Shown here: in pieces, positions 45,580-54,241 of the stretch
How positions within the stretch are numbered: position 1 is the first letter of the stretch
How the letters are laid out: every line of letters begins with the position of its first letter
Assembly (NCBI GenBank): GCA_021204025.1
Contig: JAJQAC010000087.1
Coordinates: 83,655 to 147,654 of the forward strand
Direction of reading: 5' to 3'
From: Clostridiales bacterium
Lineage (GTDB): Bacteria > Bacillota > Clostridia > Lachnospirales > Lachnospiraceae
DNA length: 64,000 nucleotides
Notes under the pieces: model-generated
The model's input: only the letters and a program-made list of their open reading frames with translations
The model's database searches: none
Told to the model about the DNA's origin: nothing
Position numbers and translations under genes: made by a program

Positions 45580-47391
45580 TCAGATCGCTTCCCTGTTTTT
45601 CAACTGAGAAAAGTATTTCTTATGATTTTGTCGGAACAACTGCTGGTATTCTTCATTAGAGGAATGGTGCAGGTTATGAATATACTGATGTTCCTGACCG
45701 GAAATCGCGGCGTCTTTGCGGCTCAGCATGTACACGGCCAGGTCAGAACACTGATCCGATATCCGCTCCATACTCTGTAAAATATTCTGATATTGGATCC
45801 CGTTCAGAATATCGCATACACCGCTGACCATCCGTTTTACATGGCGTTCCTTCAGCGACTCGATCAGGTCGTCGATGACCTCCTCCACAGGCTCCACGGT
45901 TCGCGCCATATCATAGTCTGAACTTTTATAGGCCCCGGCGGTTATCGAGAGGATATCGCTTACTGCATCCGCGGCGACACGAAGATCACGCATGGCTATC
46001 TCAGAAAAACACTCGTCCTTTTCCAGAAGGATTTTCTGACTGTTCACAATACTGACAGCCAGATCGCCGATGTGTTCAAAACACGTCAGTGCCCGGATCT
46101 GAAAATTCTGGTTATGATTATCTGAATCCAGAGCTATGTACGGAGATATGGCTACAATATACTTATTCGAAGCATCTGCCATCTCGTCGAGCAAGTCTTC
46201 TCGCTGCCGGATGCGGATCTTCCTTTTACCGTCAAATTCATAAATCTGCCGGATACACGCGTCATAGTTATGGATCGCCACATCTGCCATATGGGCGATC
46301 AGATGAGCGGTCTGATCCAGAGCCAGTCCCGGATTGGTAATCAGATGCTCGTCCAGCTCACGGAGATTTTCACGGATATCTGCATCCTCGGATTCCATCG
46401 GTTTATCTGGCACCAGTCTTTCCGCTATCGCCGCAAACCGATCCGAAACCGGCAGCAGCAATACCGCAGGAAGCAGGCGAAAGAGTCCATGAATGTTAGC
46501 CACGCCGCCGGAATTCAAAGACATGTACCAGATCTCGTCTCCGATCAGACCCGTACATCTTGCGGCAACCAGCAAAAGACCGATCAGACAGGCTGCACAG
46601 ATATTATAAATCACATGCACCAGCACCGTCCGGATCTGTTCCGGATTTGCTCCGATCCGACAGACCAGAAATGTCGTCAGACAGTCGCCGATGTTCACAC
46701 CCACGATAACAGCCACAACAGCACAGAAACGGACGCCTACCGAACTTGCCAGAGTCTGTAAAATGCCGATGACCGCCGAGAAACTCTGGATGACTCCGGT
46801 AACAAACACACCCGACAGAAATCCCAGGACATAATTACCCTCAAATGCAGTCAGAAGCTGACTCAGCGAATCGCCCATCTCACCGACAGCCTCGCTCATA
46901 TAAATCAATCCCATAAAAAGGATACCGAATCCCACGGCAATCACACCCGGATTTTTTGCGGAGCTTCGCCGGTTACTGACAAACATGATCAGTACCACTC
47001 CCAGAATCAATGCGATCGACGCCAGATGATCTGCACTGAAAAGATTTAAGATCGAATTCCCGGCATCCAGATCCATCAGCCGGATTACCTGAGCAGTGAT
47101 TGCGGTACCGACGTTCGCTCCCAGGACGATACCGACGGACTGTCGAAAAGTGAAAAAACCGGCTCCCACCAGGCCCACTGTCAACACGATTGTTGCCGTA
47201 GAACTCTGTATCATACAGGTAACCAGCATACCCAGGATAAAGCCTCTCACCGGATTGTCCATCACTCTGGCAAGAGCTGCCTTCATAGCACCGCCGGAAC
47301 AGCTTTTCAGACCCTCCCCCATCAGGCGCATCCCATACAGAAACATACACAGGCCGCCCAGCACCGCAAGAATTCGATAAAATACTTCCAT
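45580..47391 (-). CDS. Na/phosphate cotransporter with PhoU-like domain
   Basis: 603 residues. The N-terminal ~320 carry two Na/Pi-cotransporter repeats with the motifs MIQSSTATIVLTVGLVGAG and VIQSFSAVIGILQ (the second is QSF rather than QSS). The C-terminal ~240 form a helical PhoU-like domain. It probably imports phosphate with sodium. GAGGACAATCAG precedes the ATG. A three-fold 11-bp repeat upstream (47514–47541) looks like a Pho box, consistent with phosphate control. Confidence 0.87.
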   Translation of the reverse strand: MEVFYRILAVLGGLCMFLYGMRLMGEGLKSCSGGAMKAALARVMDNPVRGFILGMLVTCMIQSSTATIVLTVGLVGAGFFTFRQSVGIVLGANVGTAITAQVIRLMDLDAGNSILNLFSADHLASIALILGVVLIMFVSNRRSSAKNPGVIAVGFGILFMGLIYMSEAVGEMGDSLSQLLTAFEGNYVLGFLSGVFVTGVIQSFSAVIGILQTLASSVGVRFCAVVAVIVGVNIGDCLTTFLVCRIGANPEQIRTVLVHVIYNICAACLIGLLLVAARCTGLIGDEIWYMSLNSGGVANIHGLFRLLPAVLLLPVSDRFAAIAERLVPDKPMESEDADIRENLRELDEHLITNPGLALDQTAHLIAHMADVAIHNYDACIRQIYEFDGKRKIRIRQREDLLDEMADASNKYIVAISPYIALDSDNHNQNFQIRALTCFEHIGDLAVSIVNSQKILLEKDECFSEIAMRDLRVAADAVSDILSITAGAYKSSDYDMARTVEPVEEVIDDLIESLKERHVKRMVSGVCDILNGIQYQNILQSMERISDQCSDLAVYMLSRKDAAISGQEHQYIHNLHHSSNEEYQQLFRQNHKKYFSQLKNREAI

Positions 47392-47513
47392 CTGATTGTC
47401 CTCTTTCTTTTCGCAAAACTCACGGCAAGGATTCTTTGTGATTCGTTTGTCTGATCATCCTTTCCCGGATTCTTTTGTAAATACCTTTCTTAAAGTCGAT
47501 AGATAAACACAGA

Positions 47514-47541
47514 TTTAACGCGCTTTTTACATGATTTTAAC
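47514..47541. promoter_or_regulatory. Pho-box-like array of three 11-bp spaced hexamers
   Basis: On the plus strand TTTAAC (47514), TTTTAC (47525) and TTTAAC (47536) are each separated by five bases, the spacing of PhoP/PhoB binding sites. It lies about 125 bases before the phosphate transporter start. The rest of the gap 47392–47698 holds a terminator at 47578–47622 and nothing else I recognise. Confidence 0.55.
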
Positions 47542-47577
47542 ATGAACAGGACAAATCATCAACCACTCATTTCATAA

Positions 47578-47622
47578 ACAGCGGAAAGAATCCCCTCTGC
47601 TCAAAGGCATCCTTTCCGCTGT
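47578..47622 (-). terminator. Terminator-like hairpin after GH105
   Basis: ACAGCGGAAAG and CTTTCCGCTGT pair; on the minus strand the stem is followed by TTAT, a weak uridine run. It closes the tctCBA–esterase–GH28–GH105 operon. Confidence 0.55.
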
Positions 47623-47698
47623 ACTCTGAATCCGCTTCTGAATTTTACAGGAAACGTCTTAAATCTTTTTCTTATGTCGTTTGCTATCACACATGCTC

Positions 47699-48817
47699 TC
47701 ACATTTGTCTGACTTTTCTTTGATGCCGGATCTGCTCACTGACTGCCATCATACACGCGGCACTCCCATGCTGGTTATCTGTCATCTGAAGCTCACTCAC
47801 ATAATATTCCGCTTTACCACTGCGATCTTTACGATTATGCGGATCTGGTCCCGCGCCCAGTCCGGCGCTCGCGCAGATCCCGTAAAGGCAGATCCCATCC
47901 GCCTCCCGCCGCAGATACGTATCCCGGATCCCGTCGATAACCTCGCTCCCTTTTCTCGCACAAACCTCATCCAGCATTCCCAGTCGTGTGCCCTTCATCA
48001 GCGCATAAGCGACCATGGCGCTGCCGGACGTCTCTGGATAATTACCCTCCATATCCGGTCGGTCTACCACCTGCAGAAACATCCGCGAAGCCGTGTCCTG
48101 ATACGGTAAAATTCCCTTGATCGCACGCCGCAGGATCGGAACCAGTTCCTCTGACCGTGCGGTGCACCCCTTTGCCAGTTCATACACATCCGCCAGCGCC
48201 ATCAGATACCAGCCCTCCGCACGCAGCCATACCGCCGCGCTCTGTCCGGTCCGCGGATCGGCCCAGTCCGCCTTACGGCTCACATCACAGCCGTGACGAT
48301 ACAGCCGGATCTCCGGATCCCACAGAAGTTCATGCGCACTTTCAAACTGATCCACGATATCATCCCAGCGATCTTCTCCGTTCTCCGTCAGACATTTCGC
48401 ATAAAAGGGCATTGCCATATACAGTCCATCCAGCCACACCTGATTGGGATATATATCCTTGTGCCAGAAATTGCCCGTTGCTGTCCGCGGATAATCAGAC
48501 AAAAATGCATAAGCCTTCTGCACCGCCTTCTCATAACACGCATCTTTGGTCCGATCCCGCAGGAGGCGCAGCGACTTACCGAAGCTCACTTTATCAATAT
48601 TGTGCTCGCCTTCCTTCCAGTTCACGATCGATCCATCCTCGCGCATCAGCCAGCCCGCGTTGTCCGTAATCGCCTGGTTCCAGGAACTGTCTCCCGTAGC
48701 TTCCGCCAGATACGCCGCACCAGTCATGCAGAGATCATCCTTATAGTTCCATGCCTTATCACATAAAAACTGTGGAAACTTCGTTGTCAGATAATCGGAG
48801 AAATATTCCAGCCACAT
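47699..48817 (-). CDS. Unsaturated rhamnogalacturonyl/glucuronyl hydrolase (GH105)
   Basis: 372-residue (alpha/alpha)6-barrel protein of the GH105 family, which hydrolyses the unsaturated uronic acid left on pectin or rhamnogalacturonan oligomers after lyase action. YPNQVWLDGLYMAMPFYA carries the catalytic aspartate region, and WLRAEGWYLMALADV and GNYPETSGSAMVAYAL are further family blocks. No signal peptide, so it is cytosolic. The start at 48817 follows AAGGAGG. It is the last gene of the operon. Confidence 0.88.
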   Translation of the reverse strand: MWLEYFSDYLTTKFPQFLCDKAWNYKDDLCMTGAAYLAEATGDSSWNQAITDNAGWLMREDGSIVNWKEGEHNIDKVSFGKSLRLLRDRTKDACYEKAVQKAYAFLSDYPRTATGNFWHKDIYPNQVWLDGLYMAMPFYAKCLTENGEDRWDDIVDQFESAHELLWDPEIRLYRHGCDVSRKADWADPRTGQSAAVWLRAEGWYLMALADVYELAKGCTARSEELVPILRRAIKGILPYQDTASRMFLQVVDRPDMEGNYPETSGSAMVAYALMKGTRLGMLDEVCARKGSEVIDGIRDTYLRREADGICLYGICASAGLGAGPDPHNRKDRSGKAEYYVSELQMTDNQHGSAACMMAVSEQIRHQRKVRQM

Positions 48818-48836
48818 CCTGCTTGCCTCCTTCCTT

Positions 48837-51017
48837 TTATAATCCTGCAAAATCTGCTACGCGGTTTAAGATCTGTATCGTCTCATATCCCGTAACCGGA
48901 CGTCTGGGCTGGAATTTTCCATCCGGTTCCAGCTCCATAAACCCGAAATACAGCGCCCGCGCCACATTCGTACCGTAATTATTGCCTACTTCTTTCACAT
49001 CCGCACATACCGGCATCGTACTGGAAGCATTGCGGTAATTGACACCGCATGCCTGCATCGCGACCGTGGCCATTTCCTGTCGGCTGACCAGCCCTTCCGG
49101 GCAGAGTTCTCCCTCTTCGGTAAGCGCGAGAAACCCCTGCTTTACCACAATGTCCAGCACCTTTCCATCTGGAATCATGGTATTTGGGACTGTGCCATCC
49201 GCTGTCACCTGGTTCTTTCCCTGTTCCACGGACTCCTTTGATTCTTCAGCTGCCGGCTCTCGTCTCACACCTGTATCCGGATTCGCTAACGGCATCAGCA
49301 TCTGCGCAAGCGTCTCGCGCCGGATCGGCTTTTCTTTTTCCAGAATGTCCCTTTCCGTAAGGAGGCCCCGGCAAACCAGCCTGCACGCATTCACATCCGC
49401 CCCTGCAGCCTTGCCGGACAGGATCCGATAACAATGACTGAATTCCTGATTACCATTCTCATCCTCCGCCACCACACGCAAATACGCCGGAATGTCTGAC
49501 GCCGGCAAATGATTCTCCGCATCATCCGTGGGAATTACAAATGTCTCTCCGCTTCCGGCTTCCACCCATTTGCCATTCTCCCCGGCCAGCTGCCAGCGCC
49601 AGGACAGTTTCTCCCCACTCCGACAGGTTCTTGCCGTAGCAGTTACCTCCTGCCCTCTCGCGGTGATCCCAAGAACACGAACCTTATCCGGACGCGGAAA
49701 ATATTTTCCGTTGATCCTGACATTCTCAATCACCGGATCCTGCCAGTTCATACACCGCATCGGCTGTGTCACGCCGGTAATCTCAATGTTGCGCAGCGTC
49801 AGTCCCGTGATCGGCACCTCATCAAACGCCTCCAGGAAGACCCCGTAATCGCCGCCGTAAGCCCGGATATTTTCAATCAGAAGATTACGGAAAATCGGCA
49901 GCTCATCACCATTTCTTCCATCCTCATACAGCATCGTCCCATGCACCGCCGCTCCATGAACGCAGTCGATTACCGTATCTGCCAGCACGATATCCTCCAC
50001 GATGCCTCCACGGCGCGCATTCGTCTTTAATCGCAGAGCGTAGGTCAAATTCGGACTGCAGAAACGGTTATTCATCGCTGCCACACAACGGATCCCCCCG
50101 CTCATCTCACTCCCGAGCGCAATCCCCCCGTGACCGTCCGCAAATTCATTTCCTTCGATCAATACATGCTCACAGGGAATCCTCGCCTCCCTGCCGTCCC
50201 GGTCACGTCCGGACTTCAGACTGATGCAGTCATCTCCCGTATCAAAACGACAGTTAGTAATAAACACACCGTCGCAGCTTTCCGGGTCGCAGCCGTCATT
50301 ATTGGGGCCATGACTGGATAATGTCAGTCCGTCTACCGTCAGACTCTTACACATGACCGGATTCACCTGCCACATCGGGCTGTTCTTTAGGGTAAAACCC
50401 TTCAGCAACACCCGTTCACAGCGGATCGCCTGAATAAAATTCGGCCGCAGATAATGCCCCGGCCCGAAGATCCTCTCGGATACCGGCACTCCCTCCATAT
50501 TCATCCGGCGGGTTTCCCGGCGATCCTCCAGCTGGAGATCCTTCTTATCCGCAGACCACGCTTTTTCCACCTGATGATGCCAGTTCCACCAATGCTCCGC
50601 ATCCGCTCCGCCGTCCAGCGTCCCCTCTCCGGTCAACGCGATATCCTTCTCGTCACAGGCATAGATCAATGCGCTGAAATTATAACAGGGCGTCGCCTCC
50701 CAGTGAGAAAAGACCAGCGGATAATGCTTCTCCGGCTCCACATTGACAAAGGAAAGGATGGTATCCTTTGTCTGCAGATGCAGTTCAACTCCGCTTTTCA
50801 GGCGCAAAGCCCCCGTGCGGTACCGCCCCGCCGGGACGCATAACCTCCCGCCGCCCTCTTCACTCACCCGGTCAATCGCCTTCTGAAAGCAGGCGGTCTG
50901 AATCTCCCCGCTGTCCGGTCTCACGCCAAATTCCAGCACGGAATATTCCTGCTTCCGGATAGCGGGCAGATCAATTTTGCTCAGGATTAATTCTCTCAGC
51001 TCTGTCTTATTCATCAT
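48837..51017 (-). CDS. GH28 polygalacturonase-like protein with C-terminal SLH-like modules, no signal peptide
   Basis: 726 residues. Residues ~20–440 form a GH28 beta-helix with the four motifs in recognisable form: NNDGCDPESCDG, TGDDCISLKSG, GHGGIALGSEMSGG and RLKTNARRGG. An Ig-like stretch follows. The last ~170 residues have three SLH-like segments, the last being CADVKEV…YFGFMELEPDGKFQPRRPVTGYE. SLH modules usually hold exported proteins on the wall, but here the N-terminus (MMNKTELRELILSKID) has no signal peptide. The start overlaps the esterase end by 11 bases. Confidence 0.82.
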   Translation of the reverse strand: MMNKTELRELILSKIDLPAIRKQEYSVLEFGVRPDSGEIQTACFQKAIDRVSEEGGGRLCVPAGRYRTGALRLKSGVELHLQTKDTILSFVNVEPEKHYPLVFSHWEATPCYNFSALIYACDEKDIALTGEGTLDGGADAEHWWNWHHQVEKAWSADKKDLQLEDRRETRRMNMEGVPVSERIFGPGHYLRPNFIQAIRCERVLLKGFTLKNSPMWQVNPVMCKSLTVDGLTLSSHGPNNDGCDPESCDGVFITNCRFDTGDDCISLKSGRDRDGREARIPCEHVLIEGNEFADGHGGIALGSEMSGGIRCVAAMNNRFCSPNLTYALRLKTNARRGGIVEDIVLADTVIDCVHGAAVHGTMLYEDGRNGDELPIFRNLLIENIRAYGGDYGVFLEAFDEVPITGLTLRNIEITGVTQPMRCMNWQDPVIENVRINGKYFPRPDKVRVLGITARGQEVTATARTCRSGEKLSWRWQLAGENGKWVEAGSGETFVIPTDDAENHLPASDIPAYLRVVAEDENGNQEFSHCYRILSGKAAGADVNACRLVCRGLLTERDILEKEKPIRRETLAQMLMPLANPDTGVRREPAAEESKESVEQGKNQVTADGTVPNTMIPDGKVLDIVVKQGFLALTEEGELCPEGLVSRQEMATVAMQACGVNYRNASSTMPVCADVKEVGNNYGTNVARALYFGFMELEPDGKFQPRRPVTGYETIQILNRVADFAGL

Positions 51018-52119
51018 GCAAATTCTCCTGACTCTTTATAGCCTCCAGATGTTCTTTGAGATGTTCTCCATGCCACTGATGCATCCCTTCACAGATCTCC
51101 TGGATCAGCGCCTCTCCGGCTCCGCAGAGCTGATAAGCGTTTCTTACAATCTCAGCCTGTTCCATGACATTGGCCAATCCCCGCGGTCCATTCAGGCGAT
51201 CCTCAGCACACGACTGGAGCAGCAGCGGCCGAGGTGCGATCAGACTGGCAATATCTCCCATATCCAGGTGCTCCCATAGGTGCGGGACATAATTGCAGGA
51301 GCAGTTGCGGTTTAACGTCAGCAGCGAGTCTTTAAATCCATAAAAATATCCACTTATCACCGCAAAACGCAACCGTTCATCCAGCGCCGCAAGCCACAGC
51401 GTCTGCATTCCGCCTCCGGAAAAACCGACACATCCCGTCGCTTCACAATCCCAGCAGCCGCATTTTCTGATATAATCGAGCGCACGCATCAGATCCCAGG
51501 TCAGCATACCGGCGACCGGGATCCCCAGCGGTTCCCCCATATGCGCAAGCCAGTAGCAATCCCCCTTCAGCCCCACAACCGAATCCCGCGTATCCGCGAT
51601 ATCTTCCCGCCGCTCGCCAAATCCGCGACAGTCCGGACAGACTGCTACATATCCCAGCCTTGCCAGCTGCATCCCATAATCGTAATGATAAAACTCAATT
51701 TTCTCATCAACTGTCTGGTATCCCCGCACACCGGCGACCGTATATTTCCCGGCTCCATTATGCCCCGGCGGGCAGATGACCGGACATGTATCTGTCCCTG
51801 CATGTTCCGGGATCAGCACATACATCGGCATCCATACATCCGGCTCCGTCTGGATTCGGATGTGTTCCCGGCGGATCCCACCGGCAAGCGGTTCCACTTC
51901 CTCCAGAACCGGAGTCAGCGGGCACTCTTCCATCTTATCGAATCCCAGCAATTCCCGCAAGAGGCTTCGCATTCTCTTTTGCCAGTTTCGAAAATCTTCT
52001 CTCGTGTTTCCCTGGAAAGCATCTTTTCTCGCATATTTGTCATACTTTCTGAGCATCGAAGGCAACGTGCCATATACTGTATTCATTCTGGGAAACATCT
52101 CTTTTTTCTGCACGGTCAT
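51007..52119 (-). CDS. Alpha/beta-hydrolase, probable carbohydrate esterase
   Basis: 370 residues, no signal peptide. The nucleophile is in CVGFSGGGMQTLWLA, the acid probably in QSCAEDRLNGPRG and the His in MHQWHGEHL. The fold resembles the acetylxylan-esterase and Abhydrolase_7 group. Placed between a carboxylate transporter and GH28, it may remove acetyl or methyl esters from imported pectin fragments; this is inference. Its start overlaps tctA (ATGA). Confidence 0.75.
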   Translation of the reverse strand: MTVQKKEMFPRMNTVYGTLPSMLRKYDKYARKDAFQGNTREDFRNWQKRMRSLLRELLGFDKMEECPLTPVLEEVEPLAGGIRREHIRIQTEPDVWMPMYVLIPEHAGTDTCPVICPPGHNGAGKYTVAGVRGYQTVDEKIEFYHYDYGMQLARLGYVAVCPDCRGFGERREDIADTRDSVVGLKGDCYWLAHMGEPLGIPVAGMLTWDLMRALDYIRKCGCWDCEATGCVGFSGGGMQTLWLAALDERLRFAVISGYFYGFKDSLLTLNRNCSCNYVPHLWEHLDMGDIASLIAPRPLLLQSCAEDRLNGPRGLANVMEQAEIVRNAYQLCGAGEALIQEICEGMHQWHGEHLKEHLEAIKSQENLHDE

Positions 52120-53612
52120 TTCGCCTCAGCCGCTTTTTTCTGTTTTAAATAGTCCGACACAAACGGCCAGATCACGCAGACCAGTGACACGATCAGCAGG
52201 GCACAGGAAATCGGCCGGGTAATGAACTCCGCGTAGCTTCCATGTGCATAGCTGATACCCTGACGGAAATACCGCTCCAGCTTGCTTGACAGGATAAAGG
52301 CCAGCACCAGCGGCGAAGTCGGCAGGCCCGCAATACTCATAAATACCGACAACAGGCACAACGCCAGCATCACATAAATGTTGAACATGATATTGGAAAT
52401 GCCATATCCGCCAATATAACTGATCACCAGGATCACTGTATACAGATAGTGATACGGCACTTTGAGGATATAGGGGAACCAGCGCTTCGTCAGGATCTGA
52501 ACCAGATAAGTCACAATCGCGGACACCATGACGCAGGCGAAGATCAGCATCGCCAGATCCGGCTGCTCCGTCATAAAGAGCGGACCGGCCTGCAGCCCAT
52601 GAATCGTCAGACCAGCGATCAGCATTGCCGTAATACCATCGCCTGGAATGCCGAGCGCCATCATCGGGATCAGCGCTCCGCCAAGGGAGGCGTTATTCGC
52701 CGTCTCCGAAGCCCATACGCCAGAGGGATTGCCTTTGCCAAAGGATTCCGGATTCTTGCTGATGCTCTTGGCATAACCGTAAGCTACCATATTGGAAATA
52801 CCGGAACCCATGCCGGGCAGAAAACCAATCCACAGACCCACCACAAATGCAAACACAATCGTACGGATATTTTCTACGATATCCTTAATTCCCACCCCCA
52901 GACCTTTCATCATACTGACATCCGCATCCGGCATCTTGGCCTCACCTCTCGCGGAGTCACGGATGATCTGACACATGGCAAACATTCCCAGCATCTGAGC
53001 CACCGTGCTGATACCGGAACTCAAGTACACGTTACCAAAGGTAAACCGATTCGCACCGTTGATCGGATCCATGCCGATGCAGCCCATCAGCAGGCCGATG
53101 CCGGCCGCCATGATTCCCTTGAAAATATTTCCCTTTGACAGCGACGCTACCAGCGTGATCGCACAGAAGCACAGGGAAAAATATTCCCACGGTCCCAGAT
53201 GAAGAGCAAATTCCGCGATCACCGGCGACAGCACTGTCGCAATCGCCACCGACCCCACCGTGCCGATAAACGACGCCGTCATACCGATCCCCAGCGCCTT
53301 GCCCGCCTGACCATTCCTGGTCATCGGGAATCCGTCAAAGCAGGTCGCGATCGCGGAGGAAGAACCGGGGATACCGATCAGTACCGCCGAGATAAATGTG
53401 CCGGATACGCCGCCGATCCAGATTGCCAGCAGCAGAACAAAGGAAGTCTCCGTCGAAAGACCAAACGTAATCGGCAACAGCAACGCGATACCCAGCGTCG
53501 CCGAAAGTCCGGGAATTGCTCCGAATACAATCCCCAGGGAAACCATCGCCACGATTAAGAGCAGATTGATCGGCTGCAAGCAGATCATCAACGCATTGAT
53601 ATATTCTGTCAT
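52116..53612 (-). CDS. tctA: Tripartite tricarboxylate transporter, large permease TctA
   Basis: 498-residue membrane protein with about 11–12 helices and the TctA signatures GAIPGLSATLGIALLLPITF, IGIPGSSSAIATCFDGFP, GFLPGMGSGISNMVAY and ALGIPGDGITAMLIAG. It forms the translocation unit of a binding-protein-dependent secondary transporter with TctB and TctC. Given its operon, its substrate may be a uronate oligomer rather than citrate. Confidence 0.93.
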   Translation of the reverse strand: MTEYINALMICLQPINLLLIVAMVSLGIVFGAIPGLSATLGIALLLPITFGLSTETSFVLLLAIWIGGVSGTFISAVLIGIPGSSSAIATCFDGFPMTRNGQAGKALGIGMTASFIGTVGSVAIATVLSPVIAEFALHLGPWEYFSLCFCAITLVASLSKGNIFKGIMAAGIGLLMGCIGMDPINGANRFTFGNVYLSSGISTVAQMLGMFAMCQIIRDSARGEAKMPDADVSMMKGLGVGIKDIVENIRTIVFAFVVGLWIGFLPGMGSGISNMVAYGYAKSISKNPESFGKGNPSGVWASETANNASLGGALIPMMALGIPGDGITAMLIAGLTIHGLQAGPLFMTEQPDLAMLIFACVMVSAIVTYLVQILTKRWFPYILKVPYHYLYTVILVISYIGGYGISNIMFNIYVMLALCLLSVFMSIAGLPTSPLVLAFILSSKLERYFRQGISYAHGSYAEFITRPISCALLIVSLVCVIWPFVSDYLKQKKAAEAK

Positions 53613-53626
53613 CGTCGTTCTCCTCC

Positions 53627-54094
53627 CTACTCAAAGAATGCCCCGGCTGGCAGCTTTACCTGGAAGCCAAACACAAACATTGCGTACAGCGCTGCCGTCA
53701 CCAGCACAGAAATGATAATTGACGGAACTAATTTTACTCTGGAAGTTCCCTTCAGATCATAGATAAACACTAACGTTGCAAACGGTGTTGTGATCAGAAA
53801 TCCCAGATATGTCATCGCGATCGCGTACACCACAAGCATCAGATAGCTTTTTGTAATCTTTAAGACTCCACCCTTCGGGAAATACGGCTTTTCTTCAATA
53901 TTGCGATCTTTATATCCCTTGATAATCAGCGCCACGGAACTCAGGGCAATCAGAATGATCGCTACGTACGGCAGAAGACGCGGTCCCGGTTCCAGAAGTT
54001 TTGCCGGCTGCTTGATCGACTGCGTCTGCATCAGGAAGAACGCGCATCCCAGAAGACCGACGATGCCGGTGATGGTATCTCTTCTCATCTTCAT
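53627..54094 (-). CDS. tctB: Tripartite tricarboxylate transporter, small permease TctB
   Basis: 155 residues with four hydrophobic helices, as usual for TctB. It starts MKMRRDTITGIVGLLGCAFFLMQT. It is followed after 14 bases by tctA and preceded by a stable hairpin after tctC. Confidence 0.85.
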   Translation of the reverse strand: MKMRRDTITGIVGLLGCAFFLMQTQSIKQPAKLLEPGPRLLPYVAIILIALSSVALIIKGYKDRNIEEKPYFPKGGVLKITKSYLMLVVYAIAMTYLGFLITTPFATLVFIYDLKGTSRVKLVPSIIISVLVTAALYAMFVFGFQVKLPAGAFFE

Positions 54095-54120
54095 ATGAAA
54101 TAATCCCCTTTTTCTAAAAT

Positions 54121-54144
54121 GTCCTGGGAGTGATCTCCCAGGAC
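54121..54144 (-). other. Perfect 10-bp hairpin between tctC and tctB
   Basis: GTCCTGGGAG-tgat-CTCCCAGGAC is followed on the minus strand by ATTTTAG, only a weak uridine run. It is probably a partial terminator or stabiliser that leaves more binding protein than permease. Confidence 0.6.
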
Positions 54145-54241
54145 TTCTTCTCTTACCATTCAGGCTGATGTCCGTCCTTACTGCTCATACCCCATCACCC
54201 TGAATCGTTACATGATCCGTATTCTTTTCTCCGCAGAGAGA

